A DNA stretch of 64,000 bases from Pycnococcus provasolii (GCA_938743325.2 OW568863.1:1-64000), one strand, 5' to 3'. Shown: positions 46,404 to 56,049, numbered from the stretch's first letter. Program-made: numbers and translations. Notes: generated by a model not told the origin, from the sequence alone.

Positions 46404-47275
46404 CATGTACGACAGCGGCGCCGTGAGCGCGGAGAACATGTTCGGCGATTCGTTCTGCCCGCTCAAGGACTCCGAGGACAAGCTCGTGGCGCACTACAGG
46501 TTCAACGAGGGCAACAACTACGGTGTTTTTGACGCCAAGGGCAAGGCTCACGGAATCGTCGGACTGGTGAGCTCGCAGGTGGCTGAGAAGTCCGAGATGA
46601 AGTTGAACTGCCCAGCGGGCAGCCACATCACCAACATCCTCTACGCCAACTTTGGAGTTACCGGCGGAACCGCGGGTGCCTACTACGTTGACGGATGCTC
46701 GGCGTCGACGTCGATGAAGGAGGTTACGAAGGAGTGCCTGGGCAAGCAGAGCTGCCGCATGCACGCGGTTGTTCGCAACTTCGGGCAGCCGTGCAAGAAC
46801 AGCGTGAAGACGCTCGCGGTGACGGCGACGTGCGGAATGGCGGGTGAGCCGTTCTGGTCGAACATGACGGCGCCGACGCTCGTCGGTGTCGCCGATGCGG
46901 CGGTGCAGCCGACGTGTGCGTTTGGATCGGCGTGGAACACGACGTATCCCGCGGAGTTCTCTGACATGCCTTCGAACAAGACGTGCGACGGATTCGACTT
47001 GTCTGAGGCGACCGTGGGAGAAATCGTCACATTTGGAATTGTCAAGAAGGATGGCTGCGGATACTCGGACTACACGCCTGAGGAGAAGGAGCTCTACAAG
47101 GGCACGTTCTCCTACGGCTTCGAGGTGTACGGCACGAGCCCGAGCGGACCTAGCGAGGGATGCTTTGCCATGGGCATGGACATGATCTCGGTGGATGTGA
47201 TGTCGAACCACGCTGGTGGATACTGCGGAACTTTCAACGACGCGCACGTGTTCGCGTACACGCCCGCGCACTGTC
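46114..47275 (+). CDS. Surface-glycoprotein gene piece: LamG-like plus SUEL-lectin-like domains
   Basis: Open from 46114. The first ~105 residues are the C-terminal part of a concanavalin/LamG-like domain (AWTLVGMSYTGTELTLFAEV, GFLGLIDDVRMYDSG). A linker (FCPLKDSEDKLVAHYRFNEG) follows, then a SUEL/rhamnose-binding-lectin-like domain at about 165-245: CPAGSHITNILYANFG, CLGKQSCRMHAVVRNFGQPC, KTLAVTATC. A Cys-rich region follows (KDGCGYSDYTPEEKEL, GCFAMGMDMISVDVMS). The N-terminus is cut by the duplication. At about 47275 the sequence changes to an unrelated segment while the frame continues to 47835. It probably belonged to the same host gene as the REJ-like part at 49573-51540. No signal peptide is present, so this copy is likely not functional as a surface protein. 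Confidence 0.65.
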
Positions 47276-47279
47276 GCCG

Positions 47280-48034
47280 AGCGAGGTGCACCCGGGCACC
47301 TTCAAAGGGTGCAGATAAAAAGTTTCGCGCCATCCCGTGGAGCACGGTGGCAGCCAAACGTCTGATTCGCGAGCGAACGGAGCAGCAGGAGGCTGATCGA
47401 AGGAAGCGGTACGAGCTGAATTACGATGCTGTATCCATGCTCAATCTGTGCGACGAGCCAGACAACGCGCGCGCGAAGGCGTACACGCGAATCGCCAGCG
47501 CGCTGTTCGCTATTGGCAAGTTTCGCGAAGCATACGACGCCTTAGGGAGTGCGCTGCAGATCGACCCGTCGAACGAAGTCTGTCTGCACGGACGAGAGGA
47601 GTGCGCAGCAAGGCTACCTGTACCAACGAGCGGGGACAACCTCTTAGTCACGGCGTCGGACGGGTACGCGAAGGACGCGCCTGTAACGCCCGCGAGGTGG
47701 GAGGAGTCAGGCGTCGCGCCGCGTAAGCCTCTCACGCTCAAGCAAGTGCTCGAGCTCGCGGCGGAGGCTGGCTTCTGGATGGATGCGAGCGCGTCGGATC
47801 CGAGCGATACGAGGCCGCTGCGCGGCGCGTGTTGACCTTGCGAAGTTCTTCAACCTCTACGGTGTCACGTCCCTGACGACATTCAATGCGCGTTACAGCG
47901 CGGAGCGTCTGGTGGGTGGCGGCGCACCCGCGCGTTGGGTGGACGGCCGCGCAGTGCCAGGCACGGGCGGCACGCTCGAAATCGTGCCAAGTCGATCGCT
48001 CGCGAGCACCGTGCGGCGCGACGATTTTCTGTAG
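47280..48034 (+). pseudogene. TPR-like gene fragment fused after the lectin segment
   Basis: From ~47280 the reading frame encodes a basic helical segment (RRKRYELNYDAVSMLNLCDE) and a tetratricopeptide-like pair (AYTRIASALFAIGKFREAYDALGSALQIDPSNEVCLHG), ending at 47835. A second plus-strand frame (to 48034) carries FNLYGVTSLTTFNARYSAER and may be the continuation. The parent gene is not recognised. It ends at a perfect hairpin. Confidence 0.5.
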
Positions 48035-48068
48035 TACTATCATAAAATAAATCGTGATAGTACTACAG
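48029..48068. terminator. Perfect 14-bp hairpin between convergent frames
   Basis: CTGTAGTACTATCA and TGATAGTACTACAG flank a 12-base AT-rich loop. The left arm overlaps the stop codon of the plus-strand frame and the hairpin lies 35 bp from the minus-strand stop at 48103. It may act in 3'-end formation in both directions or be a footprint of a small inverted-repeat element. Function is inferred. Confidence 0.5.
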
Positions 48069-48102
48069 GGCAGCAACAACAACAACAGGACCAGCGTTAT
48101 CA

Positions 48103-49142
48103 TCACGATCCCAGGGTCAACAACAGTCTGAAGATTACCACCACATCATCGTCATCGTCCACGAAAAAACACCAAAGAGACATTCTCGCTGTGGTGGGGG
48201 TATTCACGTCATTTTTGGAGCAGCCTCCAAAACGCGATTCGTTCACTATGTGACGAATATCTGCCGTGATCCAGCCTGTATCGCCGTCTTCCGCTCCTCC
48301 GTAGCAGTTTCGGGGAGTCAGTCTTGTCGTGCGCTTCACCATCACGTTCTTCTTTTCCGCGCTCTCGTCTTGTGATAAGATGAATTGCGCAAGCAGAAGC
48401 CTGTCGTCGCCAGAAGTCGCATTCGCGATGTAAGCACCTGCCTCAGATTTCCACGTTGGCACCTCCGCAGCCATCGCTTGCGCATCCTCTGCAGGCGACG
48501 ACGACCTGCGCAATTTCTTCGCTGCTGGGCTTAAGCTTGCAGGACCCGTGAGGTCCACCGCCACCACCGAAGCTGCCGATGCCTGTTTCTGCCGACTTTT
48601 CCGATGCTGCTCCTGCAATTTTCCCACCTTCTCCCTCCACGTCTTCTCCAGATCAATCGCCTCCGTGAGCACCGCAATCTTGCCGTCGAGTTTTCTCACG
48701 TCACGAGACATCGACGCTTGCAGATCCTGGTTCCGAGCCTCAGCGGCCTCCTTGACAATCTGCTGCATTTTAGTGCGCTCGTGATCGTATTTCTCAAGCG
48801 CATGTTCTCCTCCATTCTGCTTCACGACAATAGCGAGGAGATCCGCGTAAATCAGAGCACTCGGCGGCGCATGTCGGTTTGATGGACGGGTTGGCCTGGG
48901 GTAGAGGGAACGGGAGGTTATTTTCAAGATTGGGGGTTGGGACGCCATCTCGCGCCATGCATGGCGCCGCGCATCGCCAGTCGTGCGTGGCATGCACGGT
49001 CGCGCTGGAGGTTCGTTGTGTGTGATGTAAGTTGTAACGTGTACGTTGGTGAGGTATGGTTGTTTTCCTTCCTTAGCTCGTCCTTAACGTACCTGTGTGG
49101 GACGCAATGTCGTCCAGAGTTGCGTCGATCCTCCATGGACAT
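48103..49142 (-). CDS. Unknown protein with coiled coil, two exons, 5' end in the inverted repeat
   Basis: Exon 1 (49093-49142) and exon 2 (48103-48895) join in phase across a 197-bp intron (48896-49092; donor GTACGT, acceptor TACCCCAG), giving 280 residues. It starts MSMEDRRNSGRHCVPH, then a short Pro/Arg linker. A coiled coil follows at about residues 45-120 (HERTKMQQIVKEAAEARNQD, LEKTWREKVGKLQEQHRKSR), then a Ser/Lys patch with a possible nuclear signal (AAKKLRRSSSP). A C-terminal region has NATSGDDRLLLAQFILSQDE and ends in an Asp/Val run. I do not recognise a family. The exon join is inferred from consensus sites, phase and the parallel copy at 45222. Confidence 0.65.
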
Positions 49143-49478
49143 GGCGTCCCGTTAGAGCCTTTTTTCCCCGTTATACCAAAGAGGCAAGAAAAACGACAGA
49201 TGATAGGCACTTTGAGAAAAAGACAAAGTAGAGGTGGTTAGGGTTTTAAGTTAGGGTTAGGGTTAGGGTTAGGGTTAGGGCTAGTAGGTATATTCTCACT
49301 GGAGGAAAATCAATTCGGGGTTATCTTCATGCGAGTCGCGTGAACGTTGTCCGCATCCAGCGCTTCGCCAGCATTGACAAAAGTTGCGCACAGGTGTCTC
49401 CTCGCGCCTACTACCACCCACGACGAACGCATGCACGCTGCGGCAAAGCCTTTGCACAATTCGCGGATGTGCCCGAGA
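48851..49478 (-). repeat. Inverted repeat, right arm
   Basis: Reverse complement of 44787-45512, lacking ~95 bp of the left arm. It contains the start of exon 2, the intron, exon 1, the promoter region, TTAGGG repeats and the CGCGCCTACTACCACCCACG block. Confidence 0.92.
49237..49284. repeat. Interstitial telomere repeats, right arm
   Basis: About seven TTAGGG units (one expanded to TTAGGGTTTTAAG), oriented as at a right chromosome end. Together with the array at 45072 they bracket 4.1 kb with telomere repeats pointing outwards. Confidence 0.92.
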
Positions 49479-49486
49479 ATATACCT

Positions 49487-49535
49487 AGCCCTAACCCTAA
49501 CCCTAACCCTAACCCTAACCCTAACCCTGGCCCTG
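49487..49535. repeat. Third interstitial telomere array
   Basis: Seven to eight CCCTAA units, opposite in orientation to the array at 49237. It begins right where the inverted-repeat arm ends (ATATACCTAGCCCTAACC) and leads into the REJ-like gene piece. Confidence 0.92.
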
Positions 49536-49572
49536 CACGGTCGCGCTCAAGTCCCTTAGACCGTGTTCCATC

Positions 49573-51540
49573 TTGCCGATCAGCGGCAAGACGAGTGGCA
49601 CGAGCGGAAATGGCAAGCTGTCGTACGCGGGGCCGGTGGTGACTAGCGTTGCGGACATTAGCATGTTCGCGAGCGACACGAACGTCGACCCCTTCGAGGA
49701 CAACAACTACGTGACGTGCGTGAACTACGACGCCGAATCTCTGGAGATTCTTGGCAAGGGATGCTCGGCCGTCAAGGCTGAGCTGGACGCGAACCCGGCT
49801 GCGTACGCCGGAGTGATGGAGGTGGTGAAACGTGCTGTGCCCGCTGGCGATGAACCTGTGCGAGCTCGTCGAGTCGGACAACGACTTGGCGCTCGTGGAG
49901 TACGCCACAAGGTACGACAGGGACTTCGCCCTGACGTGTGCGGACGCCGCGACGAAGAGCGCCACCGCGTCCATTACCAAGGTGGCATGCCCCGCCACGC
50001 TCGGCGTGGTTGCGGTGACGCCCGCGAATGGACACGATCGCTGCTACAGCGGCGGCGTGTACTACCCCGCCAAGCCAGACCTGACGTCGGCGGACGCGTG
50101 CGCCGTGCCCGGCTTGCCCACGACGACGGCCGCCCCCGGCGCTGTTCGTGGAGTCGAACACCGTCGTGCCGGCGAGCGTGAGCATCACGTGCCACAATTA
50201 CGGCAACATCCACCTCGTGCAGTACACGCCGAATGTGGCTGGCGCCGGCATGCTGAAGTTCTACCTGAAGGGTGCCTCCGTCTACGACGCTGCCGTGACG
50301 GTGGCGCCAGGTGCCATAAGGACGTCGAGTCGACCGTCGAGGGATCGGGATTGACGATGGCTGAGGCTGGCGTCACCGCGACGCTCGACGTCGTGGCGAA
50401 GGACGTCGAGTCGAACAGGATCTACGCCGGCGGTGAGAGGAGCAAGGTGGCTGTGGCCGTGTCGGGTGGAACCACCGCGAGCGTGTCGATCACGGACCCA
50501 AGCTCACGATCACCGGGTCGATGCTTGACATCAACGCGAAGCTGACGAGCGTCCTGCTGTTCAACCCACTCAAGCAGGACACCGTCGTCGCGGTGACGGC
50601 GACCTACAGCGGTTCGCCCGTGCGCTCGAGCACGACGGAGTTGGGAATCACCGTGAACATTTTGCCCATTCGACTGGCAATGTTCTCACCCAACGGATTG
50701 GGTATGGACCTGTACTGGAGGTACCCGTCGTCGTTCGTTGCGGAGAACCCTACGAAGGACTGCTCGGCTCTCTTCGTCGCCGAGACGGTGGGCAAGCTTG
50801 GATACGCGCCAACGTGCGAGTTCACGACGAACAAGGTGCTGCACGTCCAGTTCGGGCCACGTGCGACGGTGCTGCCGTCGGACGACCTCGTCACGTTGAC
50901 CAACTCCGTGCAGCTCACGTGCAACAGCGCGGAGATTTTGGACGGATGCGCGAACGGCCCGGTGGAGAACTCGATGACTGTTCAGGCACGTATCCCGTAC
51001 AACGCGATTGTGCCAACGGCCATCATCACCGCACCCGAGAAGGTGGGCAAGTGCGACTTGGCGGAGATCTCCGCTCGCCTCAGCCAGGGCTTCGCCGGAC
51101 GCTCGATGAAGTACGTGTGGGGCGTCGAGGGTGGATCTGTCACGCCGGAGCTGCTCAAGGCGGTTGCGGCGATGGACACGAAGACGATCCAGATTCCGAG
51201 CGCTTATCTCGTGCAGGATGCGATGTACACGTTCACGCTGCAGGCGACGAACTACATGGGCAAGACGAGCATTGTTGCTCGCGCGGATGTCACCAAGTCT
51301 CTGGACCCTGTGCCGTACTTGGTCATCAACGGGCTCGCTAAAGCAGGACACCACCACGTCGATGCCGGTGACGATCACCACCAACGCTCGCGTGCCTTTC
51401 GTACTGGGACAGCAGGCTGAGCCAAGAAAAGAACGAATTGAGAGGCGCATTGATATCGAGGAGGAGCGGACGGAGCACCGGGGCAGGCGGGTGTCGAGAA
51501 GCGGGACATCAAGGCTGCTATCAAGCTGCCAAAAGTTGTA
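49573..51540 (+). pseudogene. Surface-glycoprotein gene piece with REJ-like region, frame-disrupted
   Basis: Protein-like sequence continues through the whole stretch but changes frame at least four times. In order it encodes a Cys-bearing segment (YVTCVNYDAESLEILGKGCS), LVEYATRYDRDFALTCADAA, ASVSITCHNYGNIHLVQYTP, and finally a long open part (50521-51420) with DLYWRYPSSF, SVQLTCNSAEILDGC, SMKYVWGVEGGSVTP, AYLVQDAMYTFTLQATNYMG. The last pattern (a Trp/Tyr core strand, then YTFTLQA) resembles REJ modules of polycystin-1-like proteins. It is likely the continuation of the gene whose LamG/lectin part is at 46114-47275. The disruption argues for a dead copy unless unrecognised introns remove the shifts. 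Confidence 0.62.
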
Positions 51541-51669
51541 AAGAAAGCCGGCTGGTTACAACTATCAACTTTAAGGACTGATGGCGCTGCCCACCAAAAC
51601 GCCCAACCTATTACCCGGGACTGGATGACGCCGATGATGACGCCGAGGATGACGCCGATTAACCTTCAT

Positions 51670-52041
51670 CTAAAGAAAATCGCCGTACGATAGCCAGCCC
51701 GATGACGCGTACGTCGCATCAGGGTGGCTCGGAATGTCCTGCGGCCTCGCGCCTGACCTGCTCCACGCACGCCACTCCGACTGGCTCCCCAGGCCGAGCG
51801 TGCGCACGTACGTGCGCGCCTCCTCGAACGAGCGAAACGTGCCGCGCGCACCTTGGCCGTCTGCGTACCCGAGGAAGTCGCCGTACGACGTCCAGCCCGA
51901 TGACCTGTACGTCGCCTGAGGATTGCCCGGTATCTCGTGCGGCCTCAAGCCTGACCTGCTCCACGCACGCCACTCCTGCTGGCTCTTCAGGCCGAGCGTA
52001 TGCACGTACGCGCGCGCATCCTCGAAGCTGCGAAACTCCAT
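51670..52041 (-). CDS. 123-residue protein of two tandem 57-residue repeats
   Basis: ATG at 52041 (MEFRSFEDARAYVHTLGLKS). Two repeats of the form FRSFE-AR-YV-TLGL-SQ-EWRAWSRSG-RP-IP-P-ATY-SSGW-SYGDFL, joined by GYADGQGARGT. This repeat type occurs in algal and giant-virus proteins and has been called an integrase-repeat unit; I recall it, but cannot verify the name. The C-terminus ends exactly at GDFL, followed by several stops. The gene appears intact and small. It may be host DNA with a viral connection, or the remnant of a longer repeat protein. Confidence 0.6.
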   Translation of the reverse strand: MEFRSFEDARAYVHTLGLKSQQEWRAWSRSGLRPHEIPGNPQATYRSSGWTSYGDFLGYADGQGARGTFRSFEEARTYVRTLGLGSQSEWRAWSRSGARPQDIPSHPDATYASSGWLSYGDFL

Positions 52042-52337
52042 GTGAAGGAGAATGTGAATGTGAATTTGGGCAGGGAAGAGCACGCGGGGGCTCTGTCCGA
52101 ATAGTGTTAAAAGGTTGGAATTCCTTCACTTCTCCTTTAGGGTTACGATAGGGAAGTCTTGGACAAACTCCCCGCCCGTAGCCTGCTTTGCATGCTCTGG
52201 GCAAAGGCACGCAGATGCCGTGGTGTCCCTGGTGTCCTGGTCCCCCCTCCCCCCCCCCTTCCCCCCCCTTCGACAGGGAGGGAGGGGATAAAGCAAGGAC
52301 CGCGACACCATGAGAATGGCTGTAGGGCACAGTAAAA
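52042..52337. other. Gene-free interval with a C-rich tract
   Basis: Contains a nearly pure C run with few T at about 52240-52270. No gene supported. Confidence 0.5.
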
Positions 52338-53000
52338 GTGCAATTCCGCAAATCAAGTCAAAAGGGCACGCGCGGACGCGCCCAGCGTCTACAATTACTA
52401 CCTTTCGAGGTGGGGAATGTTAACTCGAAACATAAACCGAGACTTGGCATAGCAAATGGAAGTCCAGCGCTTCTTGACAGTAATGTATGGTCTTTGAAGA
52501 CGGCATTCCTATCGAGTTGCGAGACGCAATGCGTTGCTCAGAATTCAGCGAGGTGACCCTTTCACGTCCGCCAGACGCCTTGCTCATACGCGTGACCGGA
52601 GCAAAGTGGCATGGGAGCGATCTTCCTGACTTAACCTTACGTACCGAATGCACGCTCGACGAAGACCGCGGAGTTGTGGCTATCGCATCGGCACCGATCG
52701 TGGACGATGCAGATCTCTACTCCGAAACTGCAGCTCGCGTCACCGCAACAAATAGAATTTCTGTAGGAGGATTCCCATTCGCGCTAGCATTTGCACTCAC
52801 TGACTATAAAGTGCAGGGTATGACGTTATCAAAGTTGGTGCTTGTTATTGGCAAAAAACCGCTTCCCCCTCATCTCGACATGCACGGCTTCTATGTGCTT
52901 ATTTCAAGAGTACGGAGAGAACTTCATTGCGAACGCTTTGGCAACTCACTCAGGATGATAAAAACACCCTCTACAAACTTGCTTGGCAGGTTGCGGCGCG
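52338..53000 (+). mobile_element. PIF1/Helitron-type helicase remnant
   Basis: Encodes the C-terminal motifs of a superfamily-1 PIF1-like helicase: a GIANGSPALLD segment (the family's loop before motif V), then FALAFALTDYKVQGMTLSKL (motif V with the QG-T core) and HGFYVLISRVRRE (motif VI, an SR-R pair). It is a fragment without the N-terminal ATPase motifs and is not in one continuous frame. Base composition is noticeably more AT-rich than its neighbours, which suggests transfer. Helitrons and large DNA viruses both carry such helicases; Helitron is favoured by the captured-gene surroundings, but this is inference. It runs straight into the ~80-bp tandem array. Confidence 0.65.
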
Positions 53001-53019
53001 AGCGGCCAACATTCCCGGC

Positions 53020-53889
53020 GGAGGGGGCCTCGAGCAAGCGTGCCGCCTTTCCTGAGCCCCTCGGGCCTCGGCCCGTCGTGCAAGACAGACCTGAATGGAC
53101 GAGAGGGGGCCTCGAGCAAGCGTGCCGCCTTTCCGGAGCCCCTCGGGCCTCGGCCCGTCGTGCAAGACAGACCTGAATGGACGAGAGGGGGCCTCGACCA
53201 AGCGTGCCGCCTTTCCGGAGCCCCTCGGGCCTCGGCCCGTCGTGCAAGACAGACCTTAATGGACGAGCCAGAGGGGGCCTCGAGCAAGCGTGCCGCCTTT
53301 CCGGAGCCCCTCGGGCCTCGGCCCGTCGTGCAAGACAGACCTTAATGGACGAGCCAGAGGGGGCCTCGAGCAAGCGTGCCGCCTTTCCGGAGCCCCTCGG
53401 GCCTCGGCCCGTCGTGCAAGACAGACCTGAATGGACGAGAGGGGGCCTCGAGCAAGCGTGCCGCCTTTCCGGAGCCCCTCGGGCCTCGGCCCGTCGTGCA
53501 AGACAGACCTTAATGGACGAGCCAGAGGGGGCCTCGACCAAGCGTGCCGCCTTTCCGGAGCCCCTCGGCCCGTTGTCCCGGGCCACTGAAGGAAAAGTGC
53601 AAACACGAGCAAGTCCTTGAGGAAGGTTAACATCGTTGTTAACTTCGTGGTCCCCAGCCCCGGCAGCCCGTGCAGAGAGTCCCGACCTCCCCGCGCACCC
53701 GACCTCTCATTCCCCACCTTCATGTCAAATGACGGTCGCACCACACCCCACCCTCGCGCACACGGCGCGCCCTCGGGCGCGCCACCGCCCTGCAATGGCC
53801 ATGTGGCGTGTGAGTTTGGCGATAGCCTGCTCACCGCCGGCCGAAGGGTTCCCTCGGGAGCCCGGCGGGTGCGCGAGGAGGGGTGGTGA
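53020..53889 (+). mobile_element. Array-plus-tail element, copy A
   Basis: Seven units of ~78-86 bp (53020-53575), each with AAGCGTGCCGCCTTTCCGGA, CCCCTCGGGCCTCGGCCCGT and CGTGCAAGACAGACCT, then a ~310-bp tail (53576-53889). The tail contains GGTTAACATCGTTGTTAACT, the palindrome GGCGCGCCCTCGGGCGCGCC and ends GCGAGGAGGGGTGGTGA. It is followed directly by importin-5 coding DNA. Copy B at 61367-61974 has the same order. The apparent frames in the array are by-products of the repeat. Confidence 0.85.
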
Positions 53890-54875
53890 ACGATTTTAAC
53901 GCTGCGGTGAGGCACCAGGAGAGCTCGCTTACCATCTTTGCACACCTCGCCGGCGTCATGAGTGACGCGCTACGGCCATACCTGGGAACGCTTCACGGCA
54001 TCCTACAGGTGAGCCTGCGCTCGGAGACGCTCGAGGTGCGAACAGCCGCGCTTCGCGCCTCTGCGAGCTTCATCCTCAGTGCAGGCGACAAGGAGCGCTC
54101 AGGCTTCCAATCGCTGCTCCCGGACATGCTCTCTACTCTCGAGACGGCGGTGAACAAACAGGACGAATCGGCTGCGCAGGATGCGCTTGAGATGTTCATC
54201 GAGATTGCGGAGATGGACCCGCGATTCCTGCGCGGCATGCTCGTGCAGATGGCAAACGCTATGACCACGCTCGCGCGCACGGAGCAGCTCGAGTCGGCGA
54301 CACGACAGCTTGCCATGGAGTTTCTCGTGACGCTCGCGGAGTCGCGCGACAAGGCTCCGGGCATGATCCGCAAGCTTCCCGATTTCGTCAACAATCTCTT
54401 CCAGTCGCTTCTGCTCTTCCTGCTCGACATCGACGACGACGCCGAGTGGTACGACGTTTCCGGGTCCATTGCCGACGGCAGTGCCGGCGGCAACGAGGAT
54501 ACGGGTCACGGCGAGACATACGACGTCGGCCAGGAGGGATTCGACCGCGTGGCGCTCGCGCTGGGTGGTGCGCAGGTGCTTCCAATCGCATCGGGACTGC
54601 TTCCACACCTTCTCGCGGACAAGTCCGACTGGAAGAAGCGGCACGCGTGCATGCTCGGAGACGACGACGCTCGCCAGCTAGCAAGCTCGTTCTTGTGGCA
54701 GAGCACTCATGCTCGACGAGGAGCAAGCTTAAGTCGAAGGGTGCAGAGAATGCTCGCATCGAGGAGCAGGCGGCGGACCTCGACGAGCACGCGACGCACC
54801 TCGCGCAGCGAGTGCTTTGGAGGTGAGAGGAAGGTGATAAGAGGTGATAAGAAGAACCCAGTAACAAGTGTGTAA
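53890..54875 (+). pseudogene. Importin-5 (karyopherin beta-3) fragment
   Basis: From the first base after the element, the frame encodes HEAT repeats of importin-5. Matching stretches are LRPYLGTLHGILQVSLRSET, LEMFIEIAEMDPRFLRGMLV, RQLAMEFLVTLAESRDKAPG and KSDWKKRHACML. In the family these cover roughly the residues 150-400 region of an ~1100-residue nuclear import receptor. The start is cut by the element, and homology stops near 54650; the remaining frame to 54875 is Arg/Ser-rich and unrelated. It is a partial host-gene copy, not a functional receptor. The full-length parent should be elsewhere in the genome. Confidence 0.85.
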
Positions 54876-54876
54876 C

Positions 54877-56049
54877 TTAAATTGCTCGCAGCCTCAGAAC
54901 ATTCATCTTCTCCACCTTCCCGTTGTCATGCCTGACCGTCGCCTTCGCGTTCTTGCTGTTTTCCTCGTACTCCACGTGGAGGAGGTTGAGCTTGCGCTTG
55001 AGGATCGCGCGCTTCTTCTCCCGCGAAACCTCAGCCACAACGGTGGCCAGCCCCGGCGATGTGGCCGGAACGCTGTGCAGGTTGCACACGTATTTGCCGT
55101 CGTGCCTGTAGTATCCACCCAGAGAAGCAAGCAGCTTCTTGTTGTTGTAGAGGACCATGTTTAAAAAAGGGGGTACCACACCCTCCGGCGCGACCCCGAC
55201 GTGCGGGTACCGACCATCAAGCAACAATGCTTGACCGCTCCTCATCACAATACGCACCACCTTTTTGTGTGAGAGGAAGACATACAAGATCCGCACGACC
55301 CTTTCTCCTCCCTCCGTTGCCACGTAGGCTAGGATCGACGGCCCCTCCGTGTCCCCGTCCGGGTGCACCAACGGTTCGTGTTGGTGGGCGTGAGCGTGAA
55401 GGACAACTTGGCCCGAAAGAAACGGACCAAGCCTTGCACCGCAATGCTCGAGGGGGGGGGCGAGGCCAAGCAACTTTTCGTGGGCGGTCCTCACCTCCCT
55501 TGCAAGCTCACCTCGCGCTCCCTCCTTCTCCTCGCTCGCCTTTCGCACGCAAAGCCTCACCGAACTGGCAAGGGCCTTCCTCTCGTTTGCAAACTCCTTC
55601 TCACCCTGCCTGTTTTTTTCCTCGGACTCCTCCCTCAACCCCCAAGCTTTCGCCTGCCTCACCACGTGGGGGCGGGACTTCCCCCAGCAAGGCCCCTCTT
55701 CCACTGGCGCCCTCACCAAGCCGACGTGCGCGCTGTGGCTCGCGAACTCCGCGCCCATGACGCCCGCGCACTCCTGCACGCCCCCTCCCCTCCCTACCGC
55801 GCGTAGTCCTGCTTGGCTCCACGCCGAGCTGAGCTCCACCTGCGCTGCGACCGCGCGGCCGTTGTCGTCGTCGCGCGCCTCGTTAGCTTGCACAATTAAC
55901 ACTCCCCGCGCGCCCAGTTCGCGTTGAAACGCTGCGTCTCCAGCAGCAGCTGCGTTGTCAAGAGTTGCGTCGTTCACCACGTGGTGGAACGCGCTCTGAG
56001 CGCCAGCTGGGGCGTTTTCCGCCAGTTCTTTGTTTTTTTTTCGCCCCAT
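54877..56049 (-). CDS. Hypothetical 390-residue protein, possibly dioxygenase-like
   Basis: Intact frame with ATG at 56049 (MGRKKNKELAENAPAGAQSA). The N-terminal half is helical and charged. The C-terminal half has a His-rich stretch (VLHAHAHQHEPLVHPDGDTE), then beta-strand-like sequence (LLLDGRYPHVGVAPEGVVPP) and a compact end (YYRHDGKYVCNLHS). The H-x-D and later PHV spacing loosely recalls a double-stranded beta-helix oxygenase, but this is weak. The family is not recognised. Its 5' end overlaps the cut end of the WDR91-like fragment, so the N-terminus may be rearranged. Confidence 0.4.
   Translation of the reverse strand: MGRKKNKELAENAPAGAQSAFHHVVNDATLDNAAAAGDAAFQRELGARGVLIVQANEARDDDNGRAVAAQVELSSAWSQAGLRAVGRGGGVQECAGVMGAEFASHSAHVGLVRAPVEEGPCWGKSRPHVVRQAKAWGLREESEEKNRQGEKEFANERKALASSVRLCVRKASEEKEGARGELAREVRTAHEKLLGLAPPLEHCGARLGPFLSGQVVLHAHAHQHEPLVHPDGDTEGPSILAYVATEGGERVVRILYVFLSHKKVVRIVMRSGQALLLDGRYPHVGVAPEGVVPPFLNMVLYNNKKLLASLGGYYRHDGKYVCNLHSVPATSPGLATVVAEVSREKKRAILKRKLNLLHVEYEENSKNAKATVRHDNGKVEKMNVLRLRAI

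Noticed and set aside
45919-47271. A 450-residue minus-strand frame opposite the LamG/lectin segment
   Set aside because: The plus strand has recognisable LamG- and SUEL-like patterns with Cys spacing; the antisense frame is Arg/His/Val-rich and repeats with the tandem duplication.
53020-53575. The regular ~80-bp array considered as a CRISPR
   Set aside because: The whole unit is conserved with no unique spacers, and the organism is a eukaryote; it is a minisatellite-like array.
53256-53945. Long frames on both strands of the array and tail (Arg/Pro/Ser repeats)
   Set aside because: They arise from the repeat period and GC content; copy B gives different frame lengths from the same sequence.
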